From assembly GCA_029945625.1 (NCBI GenBank), contig JAQSCW010000055.1:124001-188000 (forward strand): a stretch of 64,000 nt of DNA, written 5' to 3'. Below, in pieces: positions 34,827-44,822 of this stretch. This DNA is from a bacterium. GTDB lineage: Bacteria; Bacteroidota; Bacteroidia; B-17B0; Aurantibacillaceae. The notes beneath the pieces are model-generated. The model was not told the DNA's origin, ran no database searches, and saw only the letters and a program-made list of their open reading frames with translations. Position numbers and translations under genes: made by a program. Positions within the stretch are counted from its first letter, which is position 1. Every line of letters begins with the position of its first letter.

Positions 34827-36641
34827 ATGAAAAAAATTTATAGAAGTTTAATTCTCATTCTGTTACCGCTATTTTTTTCTTTAACAGAACTTTCTGCCCA
34901 AACTCCTTGTTCAGGTACGCCGGGTACCAATTCCACGCTTGCTTCTCAAACAATCGTTTGTCCGGGTTCAACGGTGAGTTTAAGTTTGTTGAACTCATAT
35001 ACTGTAACCGGAATAACCTACCAATGGCAATCTTCCACTATTTCTCCGGTTGGCCCGTACAGCACCATACCGGGCGGAACGTCGAGTACTTACACGACTG
35101 CACCATTGTTTGCTTCCACCTATTTTGTATGCATCATCACTTGCACCAATTCAAATCAAACAATAACCTCAGCCTTTGTGTATGTAGTAGTTGGACCTGC
35201 CCTAACCACCAGTACAGTGCCTTATTATGAAGATTTTGAAGGGATTTCATATACAAATCAGTTACCCAATTGTTCCTGGCTGGCGCCAAATATTGGAACT
35301 ACAGTATTTACCTATACAACGGCAATGAGCGGCAACAGGGTGCCCTGTGGTGGTTCGCGATTTTGCTCCTTCAGTATGCCTTCTACTAATAATGCAGTGT
35401 ACACGAATGGCATTCAAATGTTTCCCGGAATTACCTATTCGGCGGCACTTTTTTATGAGACGGAGTATTTTGGGTACACAAATTGGTCACAACTTGAAAT
35501 TTTGGTGGGTCCCAATCAAAGCACACTCAGTTTGGTGCAGGTGGCCTCAACAAGTCCTGCGGTGAGTGGTCCTTGCAAATTGCTTTCGGGTACCTTTACT
35601 GTACCCAGTTCAGGACTTTATTATGTGGCTGTGAGGGCAACTGCGGTAAGTGGTAATGCCTTGTATCTGTCATTTGATGACCTTTCAGTAACGGCACCTT
35701 GTAATGTCGTCGGCAATTCACCTTCCATTACCATTAGTCCTAGTTCAATAACGATTTGTAGCGGTGCAGTCATAAGCGCTACTGCCTCCGGTGCTGACTC
35801 TTATACATGGAGCACCGGCCAGGTTGGTCCTATACTTTCGCAAACGGTAAATGTCTTTGGAAGTATTTCAGTAAGCGGAACAAAATCACTTACAGGTTGT
35901 ATTGCCACAAAGACCGTATCATTATACGTAAATCCAACTCCTCCAATTTTCGCTATATCAAGCAAGCCTACAATTTGTCCCGGAGAAACCGTAGTTATTA
36001 CCGGCTAAGGCGGTTTAACATATTCGTGGACGGGCACACCCACAGTAGTTTTAACGCCTTCAATGATAGTGTCACCAACTGTGAGCACTTGCTATACCTT
36101 AACCGGAGCGAATACTTTTAGCTGTAGCAGTAAATCAATTGTATGTGTTCAGGTAAATCCCTTGCCAACTATAACGGCGATTTATTCACCAACGGCGATT
36201 TGCGCCGGAGAAGAAGTTTTGCTCAGTGCAGCCGGTGCTTTTAGTTACCAGTGGAATGGATTTGCCCCGGGTAATCCGGTAAAGGCACATCCTCTAAATA
36301 CCATCGTATATTCTGTTGTAGGAACCGATGCTAGTGGCTGTACGAACTCGGCAACTTTAAATCTGACAGTAAATCCTTGCACAAGAATTCAAGAACTTAT
36401 AGGAAATTGGAATTCTTTTGATATTTACCCGAATCCCAGCAACGGAGAATTTGCGTGCACTTCAAGAAACGGGAAAACATTTACGCTTATGATTTTGGAT
36501 TTGCAGGGTAGAATAATTTTGGAACATAAATCAGGAAGCGCCGAACTAAAAATTGACCTTAATCAATTTCCCGGAGGCATTTATTTTGCAAAAATGGCAC
36601 AAGGGAATACGGTTGAGGTAATAAAAGTACTGAAACATTGA
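34827..36641 (+). pseudogene. T9SS-sorted surface protein gene broken by an in-frame stop
   Basis: Two ORFs in the same frame (34827-36008 and 36063-36641) are joined by 18 open codons and separated only by TAA at 36006-36008. Read through, the product is about 604 aa. It has a signal peptide (SLILILLPLFFSLTELSAQ), an early Ig-like region, a carbohydrate-binding-like domain near residues 130-300, further Ig/PKD-like repeats (TICSGAVISATASGADSYTW, TICPGETVVITG, AICAGEEVLLSAAGAFSYQW), and a C-terminal type A T9SS sorting domain (IYPNPSNGEF to the end). At the stop, sister repeats carry SG or AG, so a Ser TCA to TAA change is likely. Without readthrough the secreted part would lack its sorting tail. 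Confidence 0.85.
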
Positions 36642-36678
36642 TGGCCATAACGGGACTAAACCTTTGTTCAGCTTTTTT

Positions 36679-37047
36679 TTATTTTGTTTTCTTTACTAAC
36701 CATGAAATCGCTTCTGATTCACTTTCGAAAATTCGAATATTTTTAGAATTACCTGTAAGTTTCACAGCGAAGTTTCCCATTAGTTTTTGCCCAAGGTTAT
36801 GAACCAAAATTGCTACGCTTGGCCGGGACCGGATTTCACTAATAACAAATATTCTGGCCTCCTTATCTATTAGGGACCATTTCGCGGTTTTTAGAAAGAC
36901 CGGGTATTTTTTCAGAGGATCAATGCCTCTTACTAATTCCCAACCATATACCACTTCATTTTTCGAAAGTGTTACATTTTCCTGAAGGAACTCTAATAAA
37001 ATATAACCCTTATCAGTTAAGTGGGCATTTGCAATTTCCATCGACAT
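36679..37047 (-). CDS. Small STAS/SpoIIAA-like protein
   Basis: The 122-aa protein has no signal peptide. Its layout (LEFLQENVTLSKNEV, YPVFLKTAKWS, IDKEARIFV, SVAILVHNLGQKLMGNF, then IRIFESESEAISWL at the end) resembles STAS/SpoIIAA-like proteins common in Bacteroidota, which act in partner binding or regulation. No phosphorylatable Ser motif or partner kinase is visible. ATG 37041 is an alternative start. It follows the convergent T9SS gene. Confidence 0.65.
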   Translation of the reverse strand: MSMEIANAHLTDKGYILLEFLQENVTLSKNEVVYGWELVRGIDPLKKYPVFLKTAKWSLIDKEARIFVISEIRSRPSVAILVHNLGQKLMGNFAVKLTGNSKNIRIFESESEAISWLVKKTK

Positions 37048-37071
37048 TTGAATAAAGCGATAGTAAAAAAA

Positions 37072-38289
37072 TCATATGGCTGCCATCAACAAGTTTATGT
37101 CTTTAAACGGCAAATGAAACGCTTCGCCTAAATATTGATTGGTTAAGATGCCATTGTAAATATAAACGCCATTTCTCAGGCCGGGATCTTTTCTCACAAT
37201 GCTGTCGAAACCGCCTTCATCGCCCATATTAAGCATGATTTGTGAAAAGATATTACTCAAAGCATAGGATGCGGTTCGTGCCACGCGGCTATTAATGTTG
37301 GGCACACAGTAATGAATGACCCCATGTTTTCTAAAAACGGGGTGTGTGTGATTCGTTACTTCAGAAGTTTCAAATACACCGCCCTGATCAATACTCACAT
37401 CAATAATCACTGAACCCGTTTTCATTTCACTCACCATATTATCGGTCACCACACAAGGTGTACGTCCGCTTCTGGCTCTTAACGCCCCAATAGCTACATC
37501 GGCGCTTTTTAAATGTTTTTCAAGAACTTTTGGAACGATCACAGAGGTGAATACACGGGTACCCAATTGATTTTGAAGACGGCGTAAACGCGAAGTGGAA
37601 TTATCAAATACTTTTACCGTGGCACCCAAACCAATGGCGGCACGGGCTGCAAATTCGCCCACGGTGCCTGCGCCAATAATTACCACTTCGGTGGGAGAAA
37701 TGCCGCTGATGCCGCCTAAAATAGAACCCACTCCGTTGTTGACATTGCTTAATAATTCAGCGGCAATAGAAATACTGGCTCCTCCTGCTATTTCTCCCAT
37801 AGCGCGGATCACGGGAAAAATACCGGCATCATCGATGATAAGATCAAATGCCACGCAATTTAATTTCTTTGAAATCAATTTCTTTAAAAAATCCTGAGGT
37901 TGCACCGGCAGTTGCAAGGCACTGAACAAGGTTTGTTTGTGTTGCATTAACTCAATTTCTTCCAGCGTAGGAGGAGCAATTTTGAAAATCACATCTGCTT
38001 TATACACTTCCTGAGGCGAGGTGGCAATCTGAGCACCTGCTTCACTGTAATCGGTATCTTCAAAGTTGGCGGCTTTACCGGCCCCGGCTTCGATCACCAC
38101 GCGGTGGCCATTATTTACAATGAGCGCCACTGCGTCCGGTACCAGAGGCACTCTGTTTTCCTGAAAGGCAATTTCTTTGGGAATTCCAATATATAATTTG
38201 CCTTTTTTACGTGCCACCTCAAGCATTTCTTCTTGCGGTGCAAATCCGCCTTTTGTTAAAGAGTATAAAACATCCTTTGTCATTACCAT
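37072..38289 (-). CDS. ald: Alanine dehydrogenase
   Basis: The protein has 405 aa from ATG 38289. The longer reading to 38511 overlaps the beta-barrel gene and its first 74 residues do not look like this family. Hallmarks are IGIPKEIAFQENRVPLVPDA and the NAD-binding VVIIGAGTVGEFAARAAIGL. It interconverts alanine with pyruvate and ammonia. It is somewhat longer than the 370-aa enzymes of Firmicutes because of an N-terminal extension (MTKDVLYSLTKGGFAPQEEM). Confidence 0.87.
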   Translation of the reverse strand: MVMTKDVLYSLTKGGFAPQEEMLEVARKKGKLYIGIPKEIAFQENRVPLVPDAVALIVNNGHRVVIEAGAGKAANFEDTDYSEAGAQIATSPQEVYKADVIFKIAPPTLEEIELMQHKQTLFSALQLPVQPQDFLKKLISKKLNCVAFDLIIDDAGIFPVIRAMGEIAGGASISIAAELLSNVNNGVGSILGGISGISPTEVVIIGAGTVGEFAARAAIGLGATVKVFDNSTSRLRRLQNQLGTRVFTSVIVPKVLEKHLKSADVAIGALRARSGRTPCVVTDNMVSEMKTGSVIIDVSIDQGGVFETSEVTNHTHPVFRKHGVIHYCVPNINSRVARTASYALSNIFSQIMLNMGDEGGFDSIVRKDPGLRNGVYIYNGILTNQYLGEAFHLPFKDINLLMAAI

Positions 38290-38299
38290 AATTTCTTTG

Positions 38300-39034
38300 T
38301 TAGTATGCGGGTCCTTTATATATTGGTGCGTTGCAATCGTCAATTCTTCTTTTTCGAGGTCGTAATACCAGTCCGCCCCGGAGCTCAAATGTTCGGGCCC
38401 TGATTTTTGTGACCTCTTGTTTATGAGAAATAATATCGGGGTTCCAATGGCCTTCCAAAAAACCATGAATTTTTTCGGTGATGGGAAATTCAAATCCAAG
38501 ACCAACATCACCGCTAAACCAGAATTTTGGAAATCCTCCTGCGTAATCGGAAAATACTGGTGTGCTGCTTTTGAAAAGATACTCTACCCTTATGCCGGGC
38601 ATTATATACCATTGGGTGGCATAAGTAAGAGGAAAATAAAATTTTAGAAAATTGTTCCATTGAATATAGGTGAGCTTATTATTGGCATAAGCACCTGACC
38701 GCTCGCCGGTGAACGGATTTACCAAGGGCATTTCCTTAGCACCCTTGTTAATATACTCCAATTCAGATTGCCATCTAAATTTTTTGATTCCAATTTCCAC
38801 AAAAATACCGGCCCCCCAATTCAGAAACTCTTTTGAAATATGGGATTGCGGATAATAATCCTCAATACGGTACATGGTGTCTTTTAAGGGTGTGTTTTTG
38901 TTTACATATTCGTGTTTATTTAAGGTCCCCGACCCAAAAACACCAATGCCTTTTAATCGTTTGAATGACCCAATCTGCGAAGACAGGGAAAAGGATGTAA
39001 AGAATGCAATAAGGAGGAGGGAAGTTTTTTTCAT
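38300..39034 (-). CDS. Outer-membrane beta-barrel protein, PorT-like
   Basis: The 244-aa protein has a signal peptide (KTSLLLIAFFTSFSLSSQ) and alternating aromatic/hydrophobic strands such as WQSELEYINKGA, WNNFLKFYFPLTYA and WFSGDVGLGFEFPI, the pattern of an eight-stranded Bacteroidota outer-membrane barrel (porT or OMP_b-brl type). Function unknown. It lies between fabD (9 bp upstream) and ald (10 bp downstream), all on the minus strand. Confidence 0.75.
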   Translation of the reverse strand: MKKTSLLLIAFFTSFSLSSQIGSFKRLKGIGVFGSGTLNKHEYVNKNTPLKDTMYRIEDYYPQSHISKEFLNWGAGIFVEIGIKKFRWQSELEYINKGAKEMPLVNPFTGERSGAYANNKLTYIQWNNFLKFYFPLTYATQWYIMPGIRVEYLFKSSTPVFSDYAGGFPKFWFSGDVGLGFEFPITEKIHGFLEGHWNPDIISHKQEVTKIRARTFELRGGLVLRPRKRRIDDCNAPIYKGPAY

Positions 39035-39043
39035 AGTTAGGAT

Positions 39044-39931
39044 TTAAGCACTGACAGCCTCAGCACTGGCATTTATTTTTTTCACAAGGCCCTGAAGTAC
39101 TTTACCCGGACCCACTTCAATAAAATTTGTGGCCCCGTCGGTGATCATTTGTTGTACGCTTTGTGTCCATTTTACAGGGGCAGTTAATTGTGCAATGAGA
39201 TTTAGTTTAATAGCCCCCGGATCAGACACCGCATGTGCCGTAACATTTTGGTAAACCGAACAAATAGGAGTACTGAAGTGGGTGCTGTTGATGGCGGCCG
39301 CCAGTTCAACTCGCGCCGGTTCCATAAGGGGCGAGTGAAATGCTCCCCCAACCGGTAACACCAGAGCGCGTTTGGCCCCGGCTGCTTTGAGCTGTTCACA
39401 AGCTATGGCAATTCCTTCCATACTTCCGGAGATCACCAACTGACCGGGACAATTGTAGTTGGCTGCAACCACCACGTTTCCTGCAGCTGTAATATCTGCG
39501 CAAATCTTTTCTACAATGGCATCATCAAGGTTAAGTATCGCAGCCATGGTGCTGGGGTTGAGTTCACAGGCTTTTTGCATGGCCATGGCGCGTTTATAAA
39601 CTAATTTTAATGCATCTTCAAAACTGAGGGTTTTGTTTGCCACCAGTGCCGAAAATTCACCCAGCGAATGCCCTGCCACCATATTTGGTGAGAAGCTATC
39701 GCCAAGGGTGGCGGCCTGTGCCACTGAATGAAGAAATACGGCAGGTTGAGTAATTCGAGTTTGTTTTAATTCCTCTTCGGTTCCTGAAAACATGGTATCC
39801 GTGATCCTGAATCCAAGAATATCATTTGCCGATTCAAATAAAGTTTTGGCCTGCACATTGGTCTCATAAAGTACTTTGCCCATTCCGGGGAATTGAGAAC
39901 CCTGTCCCGGAAAAATGTATGCTTTTTTCAT
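39044..39931 (-). CDS. fabD: Malonyl-CoA:ACP transacylase
   Basis: The 295-aa protein has the standard FabD length. It has FPGQGSQFPGMGK at residues 7-19, the active Ser89 in AGHSLGEFSAL and a catalytic His in GGAFHSPLME (about 198). It loads malonate onto acyl carrier protein for fatty acid synthesis. It is followed by the beta-barrel gene; other fab genes are not in the window. Confidence 0.95.
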   Translation of the reverse strand: MKKAYIFPGQGSQFPGMGKVLYETNVQAKTLFESANDILGFRITDTMFSGTEEELKQTRITQPAVFLHSVAQAATLGDSFSPNMVAGHSLGEFSALVANKTLSFEDALKLVYKRAMAMQKACELNPSTMAAILNLDDAIVEKICADITAAGNVVVAANYNCPGQLVISGSMEGIAIACEQLKAAGAKRALVLPVGGAFHSPLMEPARVELAAAINSTHFSTPICSVYQNVTAHAVSDPGAIKLNLIAQLTAPVKWTQSVQQMITDGATNFIEVGPGKVLQGLVKKINASAEAVSA

Positions 39932-40031
39932 ACTAATCTGTTGGAGGTTAGAATGGTAAATTTAATGGAATAATGCAAATATTCAAACTCTGCCCGCCAG
40001 CAGTATTAAACGTTCGGATGTTGGAAACGTT

Positions 40032-41132
40032 TTAAAAGAGTGATTTTTTGCGGTCAATAAATCCGCCCCCAATCAAGTCATTTCCTTCGTAAATCACGGC
40101 ACTTTGTCCCGGCGCCACCCCATTCACGGGCGCGTGAAAGATTACATCCAGTTTAGCATCAATGGTATTAATGGTAGCTAGCGTTCCGGGGTCCTTATAA
40201 CGAATCTTGGTCAATCCCACAAAGTCCTCAGGCAAACTTTCATATTTAATGAGGTTAAAATCTCTCACTTGTAAATGGTTTTCTTGAAGATCCTCTTTGT
40301 CACCTAAGATCACCGTATTTGTTTCCGGAATAATTTCTTTTACAAATACGGGTGCCCCCAGTGCAATGTCAAGTCCTTTTCGCTGGCCCACGGTATAAAA
40401 TGGATAACCCCGGTGTTTTCCAACAAGCTTACCTTTAAAAAAATAATTACCCCCATCAACTTTTGCAGCTAGATCGGGCATACGGTGTTTTAAAAATTCG
40501 CGGTAGTCATTGTCGGGCACAAAACAAATGTCATAACTCTCACTTTTATTGGCAAGGTCAAAAAAGCCTGCATCTTTGGCGAGTTGTTTGATCTCCGATT
40601 TTTTGAAATTACCCAGCGGGAACATCGTTCTTTTCAGACTCTCTTGACCTAATCCCCAAAGCACATAGGTTTGATCTTTTGTTTGATCAAGTCCTTTAAA
40701 GATCACCCGTCGATTATTTTCTTCGCGAACCTGTGCGTAATGACCTGTTGCAATAAATTCACAATCCAACATATCGGCACGCTTTAACAACGCATCCCAT
40801 TTAATGTGCGTATTACACAGCACACATGGATTGGGAGTGCGACCTGCCAGGTATTCTTCTACAAAATTATTGATGATGAACTCGCCAAACTCGCCGCGTA
40901 TATCCAAAATGTAATGGGGGAATCCAAAGGACACGGCCATGCTCCTTGCATCGTTAATGCTATCCAGACTGCAACAACCTGTTTCACGTTTGCTGGAACC
41001 TGAGCTTTCATAGTCCCATGTTTTCATGGTAATTCCAATCACCTCGTAGCCTTGCTCGTGCAGCATCATAGCGGTAACACTGCTGTCGATACCACCGCTC
41101 ATCGCCACTAATACTTTCCCTTGCTTACTCAT
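40032..41132 (-). CDS. mnmA: tRNA-uridine 2-sulfurtransferase
   Basis: The 366-aa protein has the PP-loop SGGIDSSVTAMML (residues 13-25), NPCVLCN with the nucleophilic Cys, and ESYDICFVPD with the second catalytic Cys, followed by two C-terminal beta domains. It thiolates U34 of tRNA-Lys, -Glu and -Gln using a persulfide relay. The start overlaps the end of the MORN-repeat gene by 8 bp. Confidence 0.95.
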   Translation of the reverse strand: MSKQGKVLVAMSGGIDSSVTAMMLHEQGYEVIGITMKTWDYESSGSSKRETGCCSLDSINDARSMAVSFGFPHYILDIRGEFGEFIINNFVEEYLAGRTPNPCVLCNTHIKWDALLKRADMLDCEFIATGHYAQVREENNRRVIFKGLDQTKDQTYVLWGLGQESLKRTMFPLGNFKKSEIKQLAKDAGFFDLANKSESYDICFVPDNDYREFLKHRMPDLAAKVDGGNYFFKGKLVGKHRGYPFYTVGQRKGLDIALGAPVFVKEIIPETNTVILGDKEDLQENHLQVRDFNLIKYESLPEDFVGLTKIRYKDPGTLATINTIDAKLDVIFHAPVNGVAPGQSAVIYEGNDLIGGGFIDRKKSLF

Positions 41133-41913
41133 GTGATGTCTCTGGTGCCTTTCCTGTCTTTTTCGGGGCAGGCTCTTTGCTCACCGTTTTTTCTTTCTTC
41201 TCGTTTGATGTGGAAGACTTTAAAAAAAATTCATCTGTTTCTTTTTTAGAAGCCAGACTTCCGTTCACGTATAATTCTTTGTCCCTAATCTTACCGCTTT
41301 CCGTCTTGTAGATCCAGGGTCCGTTCTTTTGTCCGTTTTTGTAGTAACCTGCAGCAACTTCCACACCATTTGGGTAGAAATAGGCAACACGGCCTTCCAT
41401 CTTCCCATTTACAAATTTGCCCGTTGATTTTAAATGCACACCATCGAAATAAACCTTAAATATGCCCTCCTGCAGATCTTCTTTGTAATTGCGTTCTTCT
41501 GAGATTGCACCTTCGGGCAGGTAAACAAAACATTTCCCCGATCTTTTCCCTGCCTTAAAATTGTCTTTTGAGATCAACACACCCGCTTCATCATAATACG
41601 TCCAAACACTGTCCTTAATTTCTTTATTGATGTACTTTCCTTCTGCCATGCGTTTTCCGCTGGGGTGGAATAATTTTGCATAGGCGATTTTCCCGCCATC
41701 TTTAAATTGCATAATGGCGCGAACCGAATCGTTAGGATAATAATATTTGAATTTCCCAACGGGCTTATCATCTTTAAATTCCCCTTCGTACACCAATTTA
41801 TTGGCATCGTCTTTCTTTTTCCAGTAACCCTGCTTCATTCCCTTAGAATCAGTAGTTTGAGCTGAGACAAAAGAAAGGTGTAGAATGAAAAGAAAAAAGG
41901 CAATGTACCGCAT
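41125..41913 (-). CDS. Secreted MORN-repeat (YwqK-like) protein
   Basis: The 262-aa protein has a signal peptide (AFFLFILHLSFVSAQ). About seven MORN-type repeats follow, for example LVYEGEFKDDKPVGKFKYYY and YPNGVEVAAGYYKNGQKNGP. A Lys/Thr/Pro-rich tail of about 50 residues ends the chain. Proteins of this type are common in Bacteroidota and sometimes labelled YwqK antitoxin, but no toxin lies next to it and secretion argues against that role. Its function is unknown. Confidence 0.8.
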   Translation of the reverse strand: MRYIAFFLFILHLSFVSAQTTDSKGMKQGYWKKKDDANKLVYEGEFKDDKPVGKFKYYYPNDSVRAIMQFKDGGKIAYAKLFHPSGKRMAEGKYINKEIKDSVWTYYDEAGVLISKDNFKAGKRSGKCFVYLPEGAISEERNYKEDLQEGIFKVYFDGVHLKSTGKFVNGKMEGRVAYFYPNGVEVAAGYYKNGQKNGPWIYKTESGKIRDKELYVNGSLASKKETDEFFLKSSTSNEKKEKTVSKEPAPKKTGKAPETSHE

Positions 41914-42027
41914 AATTCTATAATAAATTTAAAGGGTAAAGATACATGAAAAAAGCCAGCAGAATTCCTTCAAACCTTTCCTTTAAAATGAATTAACAAA
42001 AGTAGTGAGATTGGCTGTGAGTTCCTG

Positions 42028-42432
42028 CTAATACAGGACAACTTTGTATTTTTCAGCCATTTTTTTCAGCTGGTCCTCACTTACCTCATGTGAGTTGGTG
42101 CCTTGATGCCTATTTTCAACGGTAACCACAAAAATGGCGTAGTCATGCTTCTTGGCTAAGGCAAAATAAGGTTCCAATTCCCATTCGAGAGTAAAAGCGT
42201 TGTCGATGAAAATCTTTTCCGTTTTTTTTACCATCGCCTTTTCTGTTTCATTTTCACACCACTGGTAAGCCAGATGATTGTCGCGGTACCTAAAAGCATA
42301 GCTTCCTGTTATCGAATCTGTAAAATAGTCGTCAATAGAAAAGACGGGCCAGTTGTCATTTTCGGCCAAAATGCCCGAAAGCGTTGATTTTCCCGAACCG
42401 GGGAGTCCGCGTAAAATAATAAGGGAAGGCAT
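42028..42432 (-). CDS. Small P-loop kinase (AAA_33 / N4BP2-like)
   Basis: From ATG 42432 the protein has 134 aa. Walker A is LRGLPGSGKST, and FSIDDYFTDS is the acidic segment seen in T4 polynucleotide kinase-like and N4BP2-like P-loop proteins. The substrate could be a nucleic acid or small molecule. The upstream phosphatase gene ends 1 bp before it on the same strand, so it is transcribed as its last gene. The longer reading into that gene is rejected for lack of family similarity. Confidence 0.75.
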   Translation of the reverse strand: MPSLIILRGLPGSGKSTLSGILAENDNWPVFSIDDYFTDSITGSYAFRYRDNHLAYQWCENETEKAMVKKTEKIFIDNAFTLEWELEPYFALAKKHDYAIFVVTVENRHQGTNSHEVSEDQLKKMAEKYKVVLY

Positions 42433-42433
42433 A

Positions 42434-44500
42434 TTACGTAATTTTGACGCCAAGGATGCAAATATCGTCAACTTGTTCGAGGTTTCCCATCCATTGCCGG
42501 AGCGCTTCGGTGAGTTTGTTTTTTTGTTCCTCCATAGGCAGCAGGTGATGGGCAAGCAGAATTTCTTCGAGTTGTTTGGATTTGAATTTTTTTCCCAAGG
42601 GCCCCCCGAATTGATCGGGAAATCCATCCGTTAGTGTGTAAATAACATCTCCTGATTGAAGGGCTAATTCATTATAGGTAAAGGAAACAGAATCATCGTG
42701 ACCTTTTCCTACCGGCATTTTGTCGGCCTTGCAATGCAGTAGAGCATTGTTTCTGGCTACATAAAAGGAATTATTGGCCGCTGCGTATTCCAGCTTTTTA
42801 TCCTTCAATTTTAAGTTGCAAACTATTGCATCCATGCCGTCTTTGCTTTCATGTTCCGAGCCGGTGGGATTGAGCGCCTTGATGATTTCGGTTCTCGCTT
42901 CATTTAGGATCAGGTCGGGTCGGGTGATGTGATTCTCATTCACGATCTGGCTCAGTTTGCTGATGTTTAAAAGACTCATAAATGCCCCGGGAACGCCATG
43001 GCCGGTGCAGTCGCCGGTAACATACACAAATCCTTCGGAGGTGGGTGCTGCCCAGTAAAAATCTCCACTCACCACATCTTTTGGCTTAAATAAAATGAAA
43101 TGATCGGGAACATTAGTTTTCATCACATGGTCGCCGGCCAGAAGGGCATATTGGATGCGTTTCGCATAATGGATGCTGTCAAGAATCTCTTTTTGCTTTG
43201 CTTCCACCAGTAGTTTTTGCTCTGCGAGTAACATGTTTGCTTGTTTTATTTTGCGATAGGCTAAAATCGCTCCCACTATTCCCGCAAGAGCAAAAAGAAG
43301 AATGACCGCGAGGTAATTTCGGGTAACTTTATAAGATGAGTTTTCAAGTTGCAGTAATTGATTTTCTTTTTCTTTTTTCTCTGTTTCAAATTTGGTTTGC
43401 ATTTCCGTAATCTGTTTTGTGGTTTCCAGATTATACAAACTATCCTTGTAAACATCGTATTTTTGAATGTACTCAAATGCTTTTTTGAAGTCCTTTTTTT
43501 TGTAATAGTATTCCGCAAATAATTTATTCAGATCTTCCGTATTCATCACTTTTTGCAACGCTACAGGCATGGCCAAGATCTTTTCAATAAAAACAAAGGC
43601 CGTTTCCATTTGGTCATTTTCTACCGCAATAGCAGCCAAATTGCCGTAAATAGAGTGTTGCAGGCGCAGGTCTTGAAATGATTCGGCCATTGCAAGCGCT
43701 TTTTCTAAATTTGCTTTTGCGAGTTCATACTTCTTTAAATTCATGTAGAGGATGCCTATTTGTGTGAGTTCGTAACTCAATGAGCTCTGTTCGTTTAATG
43801 CTTCCGCTAAATCTTTCGACTTTTCGGCGAAATACAACGCGCTGTCCAAGTTTTTGAGATCCTTGTACACGGTTGAAAGGCCATCGTAGGTATAGATCAG
43901 ATTGTCTTTACTGCCTTTTGCCTCATATATTCTCTGTGCTTTTTTAAAGTAAGCGAGGGCCTTTTCATTCATTTTTAATTTTGAATACACATAACCTAAA
44001 TTGTTTATTGAAAAGTAAGTGCCCTCTTCAAGATGCGCTTCAGCTTCTTTCTTCATCGTTTCTTCGTAATAATACAGGGCTTTTTTGTTGTCTTCCAGCA
44101 TAAAATAGATAGAACCAATATTACCCAGCGATTTCAGTCCACCAATCACATCCTTTATGCGCTCCCTAATCTCAAGGGCCTTCGTAAAATAGTGAAGAGC
44201 CGAATCATAGAGTGATTGGTAATAAAAAAGTGTACCTCTGGCGTGATAAGCTGCTGCTAAACCTATTTGCGACTGTGCAACAATGGCTTCTTCTCGGGTC
44301 TCTTCATAGAGTTGTTGTGCAACTGCCGTTTGACCACTTGTGAAGTAGCGGGTGATTAACCCTGCCTTTTCAAGCAGTTTTTGGTCAGTAGTTGTGCTGG
44401 TACGAATAATAGTTTCGATGGAATCAATGGTTCTTTTACTGTTTTGAGAAAAAAGAAAAACCTGTAAGAGAAAAAAAAGAAATGTTAGAATGTGTTTCAT
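42434..44500 (-). CDS. TPR-containing SpoIIE-type serine phosphatase
   Basis: The protein has 688 aa from ATG 44500, which gives a signal peptide or membrane start (ILTFLFFLLQVFLFS). About seven TPRs span residues 75-370, a membrane segment (NYLAVILLFALAGIVGAILA) follows, then a helical linker and a PP2C/SpoIIE domain with VSGDFYWA, TGDCTGHGVPGAFMSLL, KDGMDAIV and LTDGFPDQFG. The layout is a periplasmic TPR sensor with cytoplasmic phosphatase that could act on an anti-anti-sigma partner; the STAS-like protein at 36679 is a speculative partner. Confidence 0.87.
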   Translation of the reverse strand: MKHILTFLFFLLQVFLFSQNSKRTIDSIETIIRTSTTTDQKLLEKAGLITRYFTSGQTAVAQQLYEETREEAIVAQSQIGLAAAYHARGTLFYYQSLYDSALHYFTKALEIRERIKDVIGGLKSLGNIGSIYFMLEDNKKALYYYEETMKKEAEAHLEEGTYFSINNLGYVYSKLKMNEKALAYFKKAQRIYEAKGSKDNLIYTYDGLSTVYKDLKNLDSALYFAEKSKDLAEALNEQSSLSYELTQIGILYMNLKKYELAKANLEKALAMAESFQDLRLQHSIYGNLAAIAVENDQMETAFVFIEKILAMPVALQKVMNTEDLNKLFAEYYYKKKDFKKAFEYIQKYDVYKDSLYNLETTKQITEMQTKFETEKKEKENQLLQLENSSYKVTRNYLAVILLFALAGIVGAILAYRKIKQANMLLAEQKLLVEAKQKEILDSIHYAKRIQYALLAGDHVMKTNVPDHFILFKPKDVVSGDFYWAAPTSEGFVYVTGDCTGHGVPGAFMSLLNISKLSQIVNENHITRPDLILNEARTEIIKALNPTGSEHESKDGMDAIVCNLKLKDKKLEYAAANNSFYVARNNALLHCKADKMPVGKGHDDSVSFTYNELALQSGDVIYTLTDGFPDQFGGPLGKKFKSKQLEEILLAHHLLPMEEQKNKLTEALRQWMGNLEQVDDICILGVKIT

Positions 44501-44822
44501 TTCCCTGAAATATCCTACAAGATAACCATTTTCTTTTAAAATCAAATAAGGAATAATGTTGAAATAGCCTTTCCGTTTGATTGGCATTTACGTATTTGCA
44601 GCGGAAGGTTGCAATGACTGGATGAGCAATTTATAAAATGAATGTAATTGGGTAGCTGTTAAAAACCAGTGAAAACACAATTAGGCGGGCTATGCTTCAT
44701 AATGGGAAAGATTGTACTTTCATGCATTCCAAAAAGGGATTTAGAAGAAGAGGGTGGAGGCAGAGGTGGATTCTTGTTTGTTTTTGAAAATGGAGCCGAA
44801 TAATTAAAATTTGAGTTGACAG
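44501..44822. other. Intergenic region between divergent phosphatase and epimerase genes
   Basis: No gene, strong hairpin or repeat was seen. TTAAAATTTGAG just before the epimerase start is near the TAnnTTTG form but one base too long. Confidence 0.4.

Noticed and set aside
41125-41913. Toxin-antitoxin role of the MORN (YwqK-like) protein
   Set aside because: It has a signal peptide and no toxin gene next to it; the label comes from a loosely named family.
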